A DNA stretch of 7,592 nt from Rickettsia sp. (lineage in GTDB: Bacteria > Pseudomonadota > Alphaproteobacteria > Rickettsiales > Rickettsiaceae), in the NCBI GenBank assembly GCA_031254535.1, contig JAIRUG010000012.1:1-7592 (forward strand). Reading direction: 5' to 3'. Below the pieces are notes generated by a model that was not told the DNA's origin, did not search any database, and saw nothing but the letters and a program-made list of their open reading frames with translations. Positions 7,453-7,592 of the stretch are shown here, piece after piece. A program made the translations under genes and the position numbers. Positions within the stretch are counted from its first letter, which is position 1, and each line of letters opens with the position of its first letter.

Positions 7453-7482
7453 ATGTCTTCGAATCAAATGACAATGGTATAG
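7453..7482 (+). pseudogene. Possible 5' remnant of a gene interrupted by the right element
   Basis: The frame ATG (7453) encodes MSSNQMTMV and stops at a TAG (7480-7482) that lies across the element boundary. A purine-rich GAGAG lies about 8 nt before the ATG, and a good promoter (7396-7423) is upstream. Nine codons are too few to identify or to prove coding. The case rests only on the promoter, ribosome binding site and start appearing in the right order just before an insertion point. Confidence 0.2.
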
Positions 7483-7592
7483 CTTAACCAGATAATATGG
7501 CGACATCAGCTAATGCTGCCCAAACTGCCTGAAAGAAATCAGAGAAATTACCAGCACTTTTCCTGCTCTGCTGCTTAATTTTAAACCAGTAA
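7478..7592 (-). repeat. Right copy of the 115-bp perfect inverted repeat
   Basis: This is the reverse complement of 3-117, identical along the whole length visible. The window ends inside the element, so its true extent is not seen. Both copies have their shared 3' end pointing into the window, an arrangement in which recombination between them would invert the 7.4 kb between. Confidence 0.93.
7484..7592 (-). mobile_element. 3' end of the same repeated coding sequence, probable transposase (partial)
   Basis: On the minus strand the frame enters from the window edge and stops at TAA (7486-7484), giving the same tail ending ALADVAILSG as positions 1-111. It reads against the metG-ogt direction. 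The full-length gene is outside the window and its family is not recognised. Confidence 0.5.

Noticed and set aside
1..7592. CRISPR array, tRNA, rRNA, toxin-antitoxin or other defence module
   Set aside because: No regularly spaced repeats, cloverleaf-like sequence or small paired genes were seen on either strand.

Overview
The window is AT-rich chromosomal DNA of a Rickettsiales bacterium, most likely a Rickettsia-lineage endosymbiont or a close relative. Three things point there: an alphaproteobacterial FtsZ ending in a D-I-P-A-F-L-R type tail, FumC, M32 carboxypeptidase and MetRS proteins that look rickettsial, and a dispersed palindromic repeat with the ATTGCTTCGTCG / GCAATGACG arms common in Rickettsia genomes. 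The FtsZ and FumC sequences seem clearly diverged from the typhus and spotted fever group proteins as I remember them, so a basal or Torix-like lineage is possible. That placement is an inference, not a measurement.

Layout. Four intact genes lie on the minus strand, in transcription order: M32 metallocarboxypeptidase (5532 to 4042), a DUF2278/YukJ-family protein (3930 to 3274), class II fumarase fumC (3131 to 1749) and ftsZ (1652 to 285). A 107-bp divergent promoter region (5533-5639) separates them from methionyl-tRNA synthetase metG on the plus strand (5640-7196). metG overlaps the start of a broken ogt-like DNA repair methyltransferase gene (7180-7422) that keeps only its N-terminal domain. 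A large imperfect palindrome (3180-3273) fills most of the gap between the YukJ-family gene and fumC.

Ends. Positions 3-117 and 7478-7592 are perfect 115-bp inverted copies of one sequence. Each carries the last ~36 codons of the same protein, stop codon pointing inward, most likely the 3' end of a multicopy insertion sequence. Beside the left copy is an open frame that looks like the tail of another truncated gene. Beside the right copy are the broken ogt, a strong-looking sigma-70 promoter and what may be the first codons of a gene cut by the element. The window may be a whole assembly contig that ends where a repeat could not be resolved.

The intact genes are housekeeping functions: cell division, TCA cycle, peptide breakdown and tRNA charging. 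I see no defence system, CRISPR array, tRNA, rRNA or new multigene system. The points most worth following up are the inverted element copies with damaged neighbours, the YukJ-family gene abutting a palindromic repeat, and the paired dyads in the divergent promoter region.
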